Assembly: GCA_937893115.1 (NCBI GenBank) | Contig: CALBGK010000114.1 | Location: 1-5,703 of the forward strand | From: an uncultured Erysipelotrichaceae bacterium | Lineage (GTDB): Bacteria; Bacillota_I; Bacilli_A; Erysipelotrichales; Erysipelotrichaceae | Direction: 5' to 3' | DNA length: 5,703 nucleotides | Notes under the pieces: generated by a model | Told to the model about the DNA's origin: nothing | The model's database searches: none | The model's input: only the letters and a program-made list of their open reading frames with translations | Made by a program: the position numbers and the translations under genes | Part shown: one piece after another, positions 1 through 5,703 of the stretch | Position numbering within the stretch: position 1 is the first letter of the stretch | Layout of the letters: each line of letters begins with the position of its first letter

Positions 1-17
1 ATATAACGACTTCCTAT

Positions 18-476
18 TCATTGAATGGCATAAGCACCAGCCTTATCCAAAGGTTCTTTTGTGCTTATGTAATAATTTATCTCTTCAACTGTCATCGGAT
101 AAAAATGAACATTAGATACAACTGAGAATGTTTCGCTCTGCTTTGATGAAATGATAGTTACACCAGTGATTACCTCGTGCCAATCTCCTTGAATATTCAT
201 TAACATCTCTTTAGCTTTTTTCTCTGTCTGAGGCTTGCCTAACACTTCATTTTGATAGGCAACGATAGTATCTGCACCAATGACAATCTTATCTTTGTGG
301 TCTTTAAATACGGCAAGAGCTTTTTTGAATGATAAGTTCTCGATCTCATCTACCAAATTAGCATTGATGTCTATTGATTCATCAATATCGCTGGCCATTA
401 CTTCAAAAGGGATATCAAGACTAGATAATAATTCTTTTCTGCGTGGAGATCCACTAGCTAATATAACTTTATTCAT
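18..476 (-). CDS. maf: Maf-family nucleotide pyrophosphatase, closed early by an in-frame TGA
   Basis: Maf proteins are cytoplasmic pyrophosphatases that hydrolyse non-canonical or excess nucleoside triphosphates (dTTP/UTP in the YhdE type) to monophosphate and pyrophosphate. They have been linked to septum control. The 152-residue frame opens with the Maf signature ASGSPRRKELL (7-17). It has IVIGADT with the presumed catalytic Asp69, then LGKP (79-82), the conserved ITGV region (103-106) and KEPLDKAGAYAIQ (140-152). Family members run to about 190 residues and continue after the Gln with Gly and a block ending near GDYxxVxGLP. Here the codon after Gln152 is TGA (18-20). The next codons, to the window edge, read I-G-S-R-Y in the same frame and still resemble Maf, so this looks like a nonsense change (GGA to TGA) removing about 37 residues. 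The ATG overlaps the coaX end by 8 bp and has an AGAAGG ribosome binding site (483-488) six bases upstream. Family assignment is firm; functionality is doubtful. A sequencing error is possible. Confidence 0.85.
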   Translation of the reverse strand: MNKVILASGSPRRKELLSSLDIPFEVMASDIDESIDINANLVDEIENLSFKKALAVFKDHKDKIVIGADTIVAYQNEVLGKPQTEKKAKEMLMNIQGDWHEVITGVTIISSKQSETFSVVSNVHFYPMTVEEINYYISTKEPLDKAGAYAIQ

Positions 477-1233
477 TTGTATCCTTCTTTCTAAGATAAA
501 TATATTTTAAACCTTCAGTTACTAAATCAGGAATGTAATCATCAACAAATGATAAATCATCGATTAATACTTTACCAAGACCTCCTGAAGCTATGATCCT
601 TACTTCATTTATGCCGAGTTCGCTCTTCATCTTGTCAACTAAGTGTTTACAAGCTCCTATACTGCCATCGATAACGCCGATATTCATCGCCGCTATTGTT
701 TGATTGGTGAGACACGAATCCTGTTTCTCTAATTTGAAAGGTGGAAGTTTAGCGGCATTAGAGAACAAGGCTTGCACCTGCATCAATAGACCTGGAGCGA
801 TGATACAATATTTGAAACAGGCATCATTATCAATATAGCACATTACATTAGCCGTTCCAAAAGACATGACAATTGTAGCGGAATGAGTTAGATGATAAGC
901 ATAAGCACACATGACAATTAAGTCACTACCTACACCTTCTGGATAATCTGTATCAATGCTGATACCACAATCGAGGTTGTGGTCAACAATGATACAATCA
1001 CCATCAATAAACTCATTAATAATCTTTAAACTAACATCTTTGAGCTCGGGAACCACACAAGATATTATCGCATCTTTAACTAATCCATAGAGATTATGCT
1101 CTTTAAAAAGCTCTTCGAAATAATATCGATAATTGGCTTGTCTTGTTTCAAAACGTTTGAAACAAATCTGTTTCTCTTTTTCAAAGACAGCTATTTTTAT
1201 ATTGGTATTGCCTATATCAACCGTTAGAAACAT
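469..1233 (-). CDS. coaX: Type III pantothenate kinase (CoaX), divergent
   Basis: CoaX phosphorylates pantothenate with ATP, the first step of coenzyme A synthesis; type III enzymes need a monovalent cation and belong to the ASKHA fold. The 254-residue length is typical. The N-terminal phosphate-binding motif DIGNTNIKIAVF (6-17) is intact. The GxD motif appears as GVGSD (100-104), keeping the proposed catalytic Asp104. SFGTA (124-128) stands where the family has DFGTA. APGL (147-150), ALF..AAKLP (155-164) and a TxxAMNxG segment around Thr179 follow, and a glycine-rich ASGGLG (215-220) lies near the C-terminus. Oddities are Ser124 for the usual cation-binding Asp, Leu105 for the Arg of GADR, and YC in place of GG before IIAPG. 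The start is an ATG 11 bp after the metK stop with only a weak AAGAA-like ribosome binding site, suggesting translational coupling. The 3' end overlaps maf by 8 bp. Homology is clear; whether it is a normal kinase is an inference. Confidence 0.88.
   Translation of the reverse strand: MFLTVDIGNTNIKIAVFEKEKQICFKRFETRQANYRYYFEELFKEHNLYGLVKDAIISCVVPELKDVSLKIINEFIDGDCIIVDHNLDCGISIDTDYPEGVGSDLIVMCAYAYHLTHSATIVMSFGTANVMCYIDNDACFKYCIIAPGLLMQVQALFSNAAKLPPFKLEKQDSCLTNQTIAAMNIGVIDGSIGACKHLVDKMKSELGINEVRIIASGGLGKVLIDDLSFVDDYIPDLVTEGLKYIYLRKKDTNE
483..488 (-). promoter_or_regulatory. maf ribosome binding site inside coaX
   Basis: On the minus strand the sequence AGAAGG lies six bases before the maf ATG (474-476), within the last codons of coaX. 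It is a good Shine-Dalgarno match and supports this ATG as the maf start, with initiation independent of the 8-bp overlap. Confidence 0.6.
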
Positions 1234-1244
1234 AATTAAATTTC

Positions 1245-2393
1245 TTATTTAAGATAGCTCTTAACTCTATCTAATTTATTAAGTTTTTCAAAAGAAATAC
1301 CTAAATCTTCTCTGCCCATATGTCCATAGCTAGCTAAATTCTTATACATAGGCTTCAATAGATCTAATTCATCAATCAAGTTTTTAACATGCATACCGAA
1401 GCATTCGTCAATGGCTTGATAGATATTTTCCATCGCTGTATGGTTAGTACCATAACAATCGACGTAGATAGAAACTGGAGCAGGAATACCGATCGCATAA
1501 GAAACTTCAATCATCGCTTTATCAGCTAAACCACTAGCGACAATGTGTTTTGCAACATATCTAGCATAATATGCAGCACTGCGGTCTACCTTACTTGGGT
1601 CTTTACCAGAGAAAGCACCACCACCGTGCGGAGCATATCCACCATAGGTATCAACGATAATCTTACGACCAGTCAAACCGACATCACCAATAGGTCCACC
1701 GATGACAAAGCGACCGGTTGGATTGATTATTATCTTAGTATTTTCATCCATGAGTTCAGGACTAATAGTTGTATTGATAACTTTTTCTCTAATATCTTTT
1801 CTAACTGTTTCAATATCAACTGTAGCTAAGTGTTGATTAGATACAACGATAGTATCAATTCTCTTTACTTTGCCATTAGAATATTCAACACTGACTTGTG
1901 ACTTACCATCAGGTCCGAGATAATCGATGACTTTATTTTTTCTAACTTCATCAAGTTTCTTAGTCAGACGAGAAGCAAGTTCAAATGAGAGTGGCATATA
2001 ATTTTCTGTCTCATTGCAAGCATAACCAAACATCATACCTTGGTCACCAGCTCCCATCTCGCCATCATTTAGACAAACACCCTGATTGATATCGCTAGAT
2101 TGTTTAGCCAAACGAATATCGACATCGATCTTATCATATTCAAAACCCCATTCAGGTCTGTCATAGCCAATTTCTTTTACTGTTTCTCTAGCTATTTTTT
2201 CAATATCGATATCAGCACTGGTACTGATTTCTCCAGTGATCAACAAAAGATTTTTTGAAGCTACCGTTTCACAAGCGACGTGAGCCTTAGGATCTTGAGC
2301 CAAAATAGCATCTAGAATAGCGTCAGATACTTGGTCACATACTTTATCTGGATGACCCTTTGTAACTGATTCAGAAGTAAAAATTGTATCCAT
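1245..2393 (-). CDS. metK: S-adenosylmethionine synthetase (methionine adenosyltransferase)
   Basis: MetK condenses methionine and ATP into S-adenosylmethionine, releasing phosphate and pyrophosphate; the enzyme is cytoplasmic and usually a tetramer. From the ATG chosen here it has 382 residues, normal for the bacterial family. Near the start is FTSESVTKGHPDK with His14 and Asp16 of the active site. Signature 1, GAGDQGMMFGYA, lies at about 114-125. NPTGRFVIGGPIGDVGLTGRK follows in the central domain. Signature 2, the glycine-rich GGGAFSGKD loop, is at about 257-265. An upstream in-frame GTG at 2403-2405 would add four residues, but it lies within the ribosome binding site GTGAGG (2400-2405), six bases before the ATG at 2391-2393, so the ATG is preferred. 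The gene follows a SAM-I riboswitch, the classic product-feedback arrangement in Bacillota, and heads a probable metK-coaX-maf operon. No missing catalytic residue is seen. Confidence 0.97.
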   Translation of the reverse strand: MDTIFTSESVTKGHPDKVCDQVSDAILDAILAQDPKAHVACETVASKNLLLITGEISTSADIDIEKIARETVKEIGYDRPEWGFEYDKIDVDIRLAKQSSDINQGVCLNDGEMGAGDQGMMFGYACNETENYMPLSFELASRLTKKLDEVRKNKVIDYLGPDGKSQVSVEYSNGKVKRIDTIVVSNQHLATVDIETVRKDIREKVINTTISPELMDENTKIIINPTGRFVIGGPIGDVGLTGRKIIVDTYGGYAPHGGGAFSGKDPSKVDRSAAYYARYVAKHIVASGLADKAMIEVSYAIGIPAPVSIYVDCYGTNHTAMENIYQAIDECFGMHVKNLIDELDLLKPMYKNLASYGHMGREDLGISFEKLNKLDRVKSYLK

Positions 2394-2399
2394 ATATTT

Positions 2400-2405
2400 C
2401 CTCAC
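2400..2405 (-). promoter_or_regulatory. metK ribosome binding site
   Basis: The minus-strand sequence GTGAGG ends six bases before the metK ATG (2391-2393). It decides the start: the in-frame GTG four codons upstream is part of this site and has no good ribosome binding site of its own, because the terminator U-run lies directly before it. Confidence 0.65.
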
Positions 2406-2410
2406 TTTCT

Positions 2411-2437
2411 AAAAAACCTCTCCATAAAGAAGAGGTT
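2411..2437 (-). terminator. Riboswitch-controlled intrinsic terminator before metK
   Basis: In the metK leader RNA the arms AACCTCT (2437-2431) and AGAGGTT (2421-2415) form a 7-bp stem with a 9-base loop, and the run of U begins within the closing base pairs (U at 2416-2411). The rival antiterminator is clear. AAAGATGAGG (2464-2455), which includes the 3' strand of aptamer stem P1, can pair with CCTCTTCTTT (2435-2426) in 9 of 10 positions. SAM binding locks P1, frees the terminator and should stop transcription ahead of metK. Confidence 0.9.
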
Positions 2438-2454
2438 GATTTGATAATCTATTC

Positions 2455-2549
2455 CCTCATCTTTCAGAATTAATCTGTAGGACTTAGCACCTTGCATAAC
2501 AGGTTGCCGGGTTTCAACGGGCCTATTCCCTCCGCCACTCTTGATAAGG
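2455..2549 (-). promoter_or_regulatory. SAM-I (S-box) riboswitch aptamer
   Basis: The 95-base element in the metK leader matches the SAM-I consensus. Stem P1 forms from CCTTATC (2549-2543) and GATGAGG (2461-2455), seven pairs including one G-U. After it come AAGAG, then GGCGGAGGGA, GGCCC, GAAACCCGGCAACC and AAGGTGCTAA, all hallmark conserved blocks. P3 closes with ACCT (2504-2501) against AGGT (2492-2489). A short P4 forms from CAGA and TCTG around a five-base loop. The class senses S-adenosylmethionine, the product of the gene it precedes, and acts here by transcription termination through the adjoining hairpin. No conserved block is visibly lost, so it should be functional. Confidence 0.96.
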
Positions 2550-2564
2550 TTTTTTATTGCTTGA

Positions 2565-3566
2565 TTATTGTATATTATTATTTATCTCTTGGCAATAGTT
2601 TTTCAAAAACTTATGATAATTGGTCAATACATCCCTTAAATCTTCATAAGAATCAATTGTATTGCACTTGGACTTATACATAGCGCTATATGGCAAACCG
2701 GTGATATAGTGTGGTGCTAAGCCTCGCATTTTACCACTAGCAACCCTTTCGCCATAGAGATCTATAAGATGTTTAAAATGTTTAAGACAGACATCGAAGC
2801 GTTCTTCATAGCTCACCTCATAAGACTTTTTACCAGCTAGATAGTTATTGATCTCCTTAATGAGGAAGGGATTACCTATTACTCCTCTACCTATCATGAT
2901 GCCATCAACTCCGGCATAGTCCATACATCTAATAAAATCATCCACCGTCTTGATATCGCCATTACCAATTACCGGAATATGTAAGTTCTCTTTTATCTCT
3001 TTGATCTTTGACCAATCGGCTTTACCTTCATACATCTGGCTGCGTGTACGACCATGTACCGCCAACATAGCTATACCAGCTTCTTCTAGTTTTAGTGCAA
3101 AGCTTACATAGTCTAAGTCTTGACCATGAAAGCCAACTCGCATCTTGACTGTTACTGGCTTTTCAACATTTTTTACTACTTCCCTGACGATTTCTATTGC
3201 TTTGTCGGGATTTTTTAGTAAAGCACTACCAGCACCGGTCTTGATAACCTTATTAACCGGACAACCCATATTGATATCAATGATGTCCGCATAAGTATTT
3301 TTATCGGCATACTTAGCAGCATATATCATAGTTTTGACGTCGCTGCCAAAGATTTGAAGACTGATGGGATGATAGGTATTATCAATCTTCATCATATCTA
3401 AAGTCTTTTGATTATTGTAGAAGATGGCTTTATCAGATACCATCTCGGTATAGACGAGTCCTGCCCCATTTTCAAAAGCTATATCTCTAAATGATTCATC
3501 AGATACCCCTGCCATAGGAGCGATGATGACCGGACTATTAATTGTGATATTTTTGACTTTGAACAT
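2565..3566 (-). CDS. dusB: tRNA dihydrouridine synthase, DusB type
   Basis: Dus enzymes are FMN flavoproteins that reduce specific uridines in the tRNA D-loop to dihydrouridine using NADPH. From the ATG at 3564-3566 the protein has 333 residues, typical of the DusB group. A TIM-barrel N-terminal part starts with APMAGVSDESFR (16-27). The INMGCPVNKV motif carries the catalytic Cys102. KMRVGF (141-146), VHGRTRSQMYEGKADW (170-185), NGD (202-204) and the phosphate-binding IMIGRGVIGNPF (223-234) follow, all family hallmarks. A C-terminal helical domain includes MRGLAPHYITGLP. An in-frame TTG two codons upstream (3570-3572) is an alternative start; neither has a strong ribosome binding site. The gene overlaps the hslO 3' end by 29 bp, so translational coupling is likely. 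No terminator of its own precedes the metK promoter. The exact tRNA position modified cannot be read from the sequence. Confidence 0.94.
   Translation of the reverse strand: MFKVKNITINSPVIIAPMAGVSDESFRDIAFENGAGLVYTEMVSDKAIFYNNQKTLDMMKIDNTYHPISLQIFGSDVKTMIYAAKYADKNTYADIIDINMGCPVNKVIKTGAGSALLKNPDKAIEIVREVVKNVEKPVTVKMRVGFHGQDLDYVSFALKLEEAGIAMLAVHGRTRSQMYEGKADWSKIKEIKENLHIPVIGNGDIKTVDDFIRCMDYAGVDGIMIGRGVIGNPFLIKEINNYLAGKKSYEVSYEERFDVCLKHFKHLIDLYGERVASGKMRGLAPHYITGLPYSAMYKSKCNTIDSYEDLRDVLTNYHKFLKNYCQEINNNIQ
2567..2595 (-). promoter_or_regulatory. Sigma-A-type promoter of the riboswitch-metK transcript
   Basis: On the minus strand a -35 box TTGCCA (2595-2590, 5 of 6 to consensus) and a -10 box TACAAT (2572-2567, 5 of 6) are separated by exactly 17 bases of AT-rich sequence. 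Transcription would start near 2558-2560, about ten bases before the aptamer and 165 bases before the metK ATG. The -35 and spacer lie in the last codons of dusB, and the -10 overlaps the first base of its stop codon (2565-2567). The position relative to the riboswitch makes the call credible; the start site itself is inferred. Confidence 0.75.
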
Positions 3567-4422
3567 AATCAATCCAATTCTTCATCTCTTCTTTAGTAAA
3601 CTTGTATTCTTTATTGCAAAATTCACATTTAACACTGATATCTTCTTGTGATAATTCCTTGAGTTCATCAAGAGATAAAGTAAATAGTCCTCTAATAAAT
3701 CTTTCTCTATTACAATCGCATTTATAATCGCAAGTTGTCATCTCTAGCACTTCAGCATCTTCAAAATACATCTTTAATATCTCATTGACACTGAGGCCTT
3801 CAGCTAATAGTTCAGAGATAGGACGAATAATCTTTTGAACCTCTTCTACTCTACAGATATCTTCTTCATCATGCCCTGGCATCAATTCAATAATCATGGC
3901 TCCAGCTGATTTACATGAGTAATCAACATCAACTAAGACGCCAACAGACACAAGTGAAGGAATCTGTTCAGAAAGAGCGAAGTAATATGCAAAGTCATCA
4001 CCTATTTCTCCACTTTGTAGCGCTACTTGGCTAGTGAAGTTTTGCTTCATCGAGAGGTCTTTGGTTACTTTTAGATAACCATCTTTACCCACAGCTACAC
4101 CAACTGCCAATTTGCCACTATCGTTATAAGTCATATGGAGCTTATTATCACCCACAAAACCCTTGATGTCACCATTGGCCTTCGCACTTACAAGACAAGT
4201 TCCCAATGGCCCACCGCCATTGATAGTTACTGTTAAGCTCTCCTCTTCGCTTTTGAGCATGGAAGCCATGATGGCGGTGACAGCCATCACTCTTCCTAAA
4301 GCTGCTAAAGATGTCGGATATAAGTCATGGACAATTCTCGCCTTTTCGACCATCTCTTTAACATCGCAAATATAAATTCTGATCTTGCCAGAGTTAGCTG
4401 TGGCTTTAAGTATCTTATTCAT
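3538..4422 (-). CDS. hslO: Hsp33 redox-regulated chaperonin
   Basis: Hsp33 is a cytoplasmic holdase, switched on when oxidation (hypochlorite, or peroxide with heat) forms disulfides among zinc-binding cysteines and unfolds the linker. The 294-residue length is typical. The N-terminal chaperone domain shows the family segment with NGGGPLGT (68-75), the GEIGDDFAYYFALSEQIPS stretch (138-156) and the MPG motif (181-183). The C-terminal redox switch has the CxC pair Cys235/Cys237 and the CxxC pair Cys266/Cys269, so the four zinc ligands are intact. Extra cysteines at 231, 170 and 190 are also present. The ATG is preceded by a near-perfect GGAGG with a four-base spacer. It lies 26 bp after the ftsH stop and overlaps dusB at its 3' end. 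The ftsH-hslO neighbourhood is common in Bacillota. Confidence 0.96.
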   Translation of the reverse strand: MNKILKATANSGKIRIYICDVKEMVEKARIVHDLYPTSLAALGRVMAVTAIMASMLKSEEESLTVTINGGGPLGTCLVSAKANGDIKGFVGDNKLHMTYNDSGKLAVGVAVGKDGYLKVTKDLSMKQNFTSQVALQSGEIGDDFAYYFALSEQIPSLVSVGVLVDVDYSCKSAGAMIIELMPGHDEEDICRVEEVQKIIRPISELLAEGLSVNEILKMYFEDAEVLEMTTCDYKCDCNRERFIRGLFTLSLDELKELSQEDISVKCEFCNKEYKFTKEEMKNWIDYVQSQKYHN

Positions 4423-4426
4423 CTTT

Positions 4427-4431
4427 CCTCC
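4427..4431 (-). promoter_or_regulatory. hslO ribosome binding site
   Basis: GGAGG on the minus strand stands four bases before the hslO ATG (4420-4422). It is the strongest Shine-Dalgarno sequence in the window. Its distance from the upstream hairpin at 4438-4460 is only six bases, so folding of that hairpin should leave the site exposed. Confidence 0.65.
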
Positions 4432-4437
4432 AATTTA

Positions 4438-4460
4438 AAAGCCGAGCATTATTCGGCTTT
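4438..4460 (-). terminator. Possible weak terminator hairpin spanning the ftsH stop codon
   Basis: The arms AAAGCCGA and TCGGCTTT form a perfect 8-bp stem around a 7-base loop, followed on the minus strand by U and then AAAUU, giving a run of only four U. The ftsH stop TAA (4451-4449) lies in the loop and the last three ftsH sense codons in the 5' arm. The short U-run makes strong termination uncertain; it may be a partial terminator, an RNA processing site or a 3'-end stabiliser between ftsH and hslO. Read on the plus strand, the stem is followed by a comparably U-rich TTTATTTGT, but no gene points that way. Confidence 0.5.
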
Positions 4461-5703
4461 ATTTGTATCATCAGTATTGATATCAGTGACAATCTCTTCT
4501 TTAGAAGAAACTAATTTACCATCACGAACCACTAACTTGTCATCTAAGACATCTTGTATCTCTTCAGCAGTCAAGGTCTCATTAGCGATTAATGCCTCAG
4601 CTATCTTAATGAGTTCATCGCGACGAGATTCGATAATTTCCTTGGCATACTCATGACAGTGGTCAATAATCTTGCGAACTTCGATATCAATCTCATAAGC
4701 GACTTGGCTAGATGCATTACTTGGCGAATTGTAGTCACGACCTAAGAATACAGAATGACTACCGCTGTCATATTGAACAGGTCCTAGCTCAGACATACCA
4801 TAGATAGTAACCATATCTTTAGCGATTCTAGTAGCCTGTTGAATATCGCTACTAGCACCAGTAGAAATATCATCAAAGAATAATTCCTCAGCGCATCTAC
4901 CTCCCATATAAGAAGTGATGGTATCAGTCAATTCTTTTCTCGTATTTAGAATTCTTTCTTTTCTTGGCGTAATCAAGTTATATCCGCCCGCATTGCCACG
5001 TGGAATGATAGTTACTTTCTGAACTACAGCGCCATCTGGCAGACTCAAACCGACAATGGCATGTCCAGCTTCATGATATGCAACTAATTTTTTAGTCTTT
5101 TCATCATAAGTTCTAGACTTCTTGGCTGGCCCCATCATTACACGGTCAATAGCTTCATCAATCTGCTCAGTAGTGATGACATCTTTATTCTGTCTAACCG
5201 ATAGAATTGCTGCTTCATTTAAAACATTCTCTAAGTCAGCACCTGAAAAACCAGGTGTTCTTCTAGCTAGAGCTTCTAGGTTTACATCATCAGCAATCTT
5301 CTTATTGCGAGCGTGAACCTTTAATATTTCTTGACGTCCCTTTAAATCAGGCAAAGAAACAGTGATTTGACGGTCAAAACGACCAGGGCGCAATAAGGCA
5401 GGGTCAAGTACATCCGGACGGTTAGTAGCAGCGATAACGACAATACCACTATTATCGGCCATACCATCCATTTCGACTAACAATTGGTTTAAGGTCTGTT
5501 CTCTTTCATCATGGCCACCGCCCATGCCGGCACCACGTTGACGACCTACGGCATCAATTTCATCGATAAAGATCATACAAGGAGCAGTCTGTTTAGCTGT
5601 CTTGAACATATCTCTAACACGGCTAGCGCCGACACCGACGAACATTTCTACGAAGTCAGAACCAGAGATAGAATAAAATGGCACATTCGCTTCCCCAGCC
5701 ACT
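4449..5703 (-). CDS. ftsH: ATP-dependent zinc metalloprotease FtsH, 5' end outside the window
   Basis: FtsH is a membrane-anchored hexameric AAA+ protease that degrades misfolded membrane proteins and selected regulators. The window holds the C-terminal 417 codons. The frame runs off the right edge just after where Walker A should be, and the GTG at 5700-5702 is an internal Val codon, not a start. In fragment numbering one sees the pore region MFVGVG (20-25), Walker [10 protein letters not shown] (42-50), the second region of homology with [18 protein letters not shown] (94-111), the zinc site HEAGH (210-214) with catalytic Glu211, and the third-ligand region with Asp286 in [11 protein letters not shown] helical C-terminal segment ends in an acidic tail rich in Asp, Glu and Thr, a usual FtsH feature. 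The membrane segments and Walker A are missing only because of the window boundary. It stands upstream of hslO, with a hairpin over its stop codon. Confidence 0.97.
   Translation of the reverse strand, partial: VAGEANVPFYSISGSDFVEMFVGVGASRVRDMFKTAKQTAPCMIFIDEIDAVGRQRGAGMGGGHDEREQTLNQLLVEMDGMADNSGIVVIAATNRPDVLDPALLRPGRFDRQITVSLPDLKGRQEILKVHARNKKIADDVNLEALARRTPGFSGADLENVLNEAAILSVRQNKDVITTEQIDEAIDRVMMGPAKKSRTYDEKTKKLVAYHEAGHAIVGLSLPDGAVVQKVTIIPRGNAGGYNLITPRKERILNTRKELTDTITSYMGGRCAEELFFDDISTGASSDIQQATRIAKDMVTIYGMSELGPVQYDSGSHSVFLGRDYNSPSNASSQVAYEIDIEVRKIIDHCHEYAKEIIESRRDELIKIAEALIANETLTAEEIQDVLDDKLVVRDGKLVSSKEEIVTDINTDDTNKAE

Noticed and set aside
18..20. TGA read as glycine (code of some candidate phyla) or as tryptophan (Mollicutes code)
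   Set aside because: No TGA occurs inside the other five genes, Trp is always TGG, and Trp would not fit this Maf position. A single mutation or error is simpler.
280..510. Open frame on the plus strand opposite maf
   Set aside because: It lies antisense to a recognised gene, has no family resemblance and no ribosome binding site that I can see.
1545..1829. Open frame on the plus strand opposite metK
   Set aside because: Antisense to highly conserved metK codons; its composition follows from that gene.
2403..2405. GTG as the metK start, giving four extra residues
   Set aside because: The codon is part of the ribosome binding site serving the ATG at 2391-2393, which gives the family-typical N-terminus.
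2492..2683. Open frame on the plus strand over the riboswitch and the end of dusB
   Set aside because: The region is explained by the SAM-I aptamer, promoter and dusB; the peptide resembles nothing known.
4462..4492. Possible hslO promoter: TTGTCA (4492-4487) and TACAAA (4467-4462)
   Set aside because: The spacer is 19 bases and the -10 matches only 4 of 6. The implied start would fall in the hairpin's 5' arm, so it would not bypass that hairpin.
4163..4656. Two overlapping plus-strand frames opposite hslO and the ftsH end
   Set aside because: Both are antisense to well-supported genes, with no signal of their own.
5122..5316. Open frame on the plus strand opposite ftsH
   Set aside because: Antisense to the conserved AAA/protease junction of FtsH; no independent support.
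5700..5702. GTG as the ftsH start
   Set aside because: It is the Val of the conserved [10 protein letters not shown] region after Walker A; the gene simply runs off the window.

Overview
The window is a compact, AT-rich bacterial stretch with every convincing gene on the minus strand. It reads from the right edge leftward as ftsH (5' end cut off), hslO, dusB, then a SAM-I riboswitch leader, metK, coaX and maf. Gene content and signals point to a low-GC Bacillota. These include an S-box (SAM-I) leader with intrinsic terminator, a sigma-A-type promoter with a 17-bp spacer, GGAGG-type ribosome binding sites, a type III pantothenate kinase, and Hsp33 directly downstream of FtsH. I cannot assign the species or family from this alone; a Bacilli or Erysipelotrichia-like lineage is a guess. 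All visible Trp codons are TGG and the five genes besides maf end in TAA, so the standard bacterial code fits.

Right part (about 2565-5703): a protein quality-control and tRNA-modification cluster. FtsH is the membrane AAA+ zinc protease, Hsp33 is the redox-switched holdase, and DusB is a tRNA dihydrouridine synthase. hslO and dusB overlap. ftsH and hslO are 26 bp apart, and a terminator-like hairpin there carries the ftsH stop codon in its loop.

Middle (about 2394-2595): a sigma-A-like promoter overlaps the end of dusB. It is followed by a complete SAM-I aptamer and an expression platform with mutually exclusive antiterminator and terminator. The terminator lies just ahead of the metK ribosome binding site.

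Left part (1-2393): metK (S-adenosylmethionine synthetase), coaX (type III pantothenate kinase) and maf (nucleotide pyrophosphatase), tightly packed and probably one SAM-controlled transcript. This would link SAM supply to coenzyme A synthesis.

Two genes deserve a second look. The maf frame is closed by TGA exactly where the family has a near-invariant glycine, and the reading frame beyond it still looks like Maf. CoaX lacks several family-typical residues, including the Asp that normally binds the monovalent cation. I see no mobile element, CRISPR array, tRNA or rRNA gene, and no clearly new multi-gene system.
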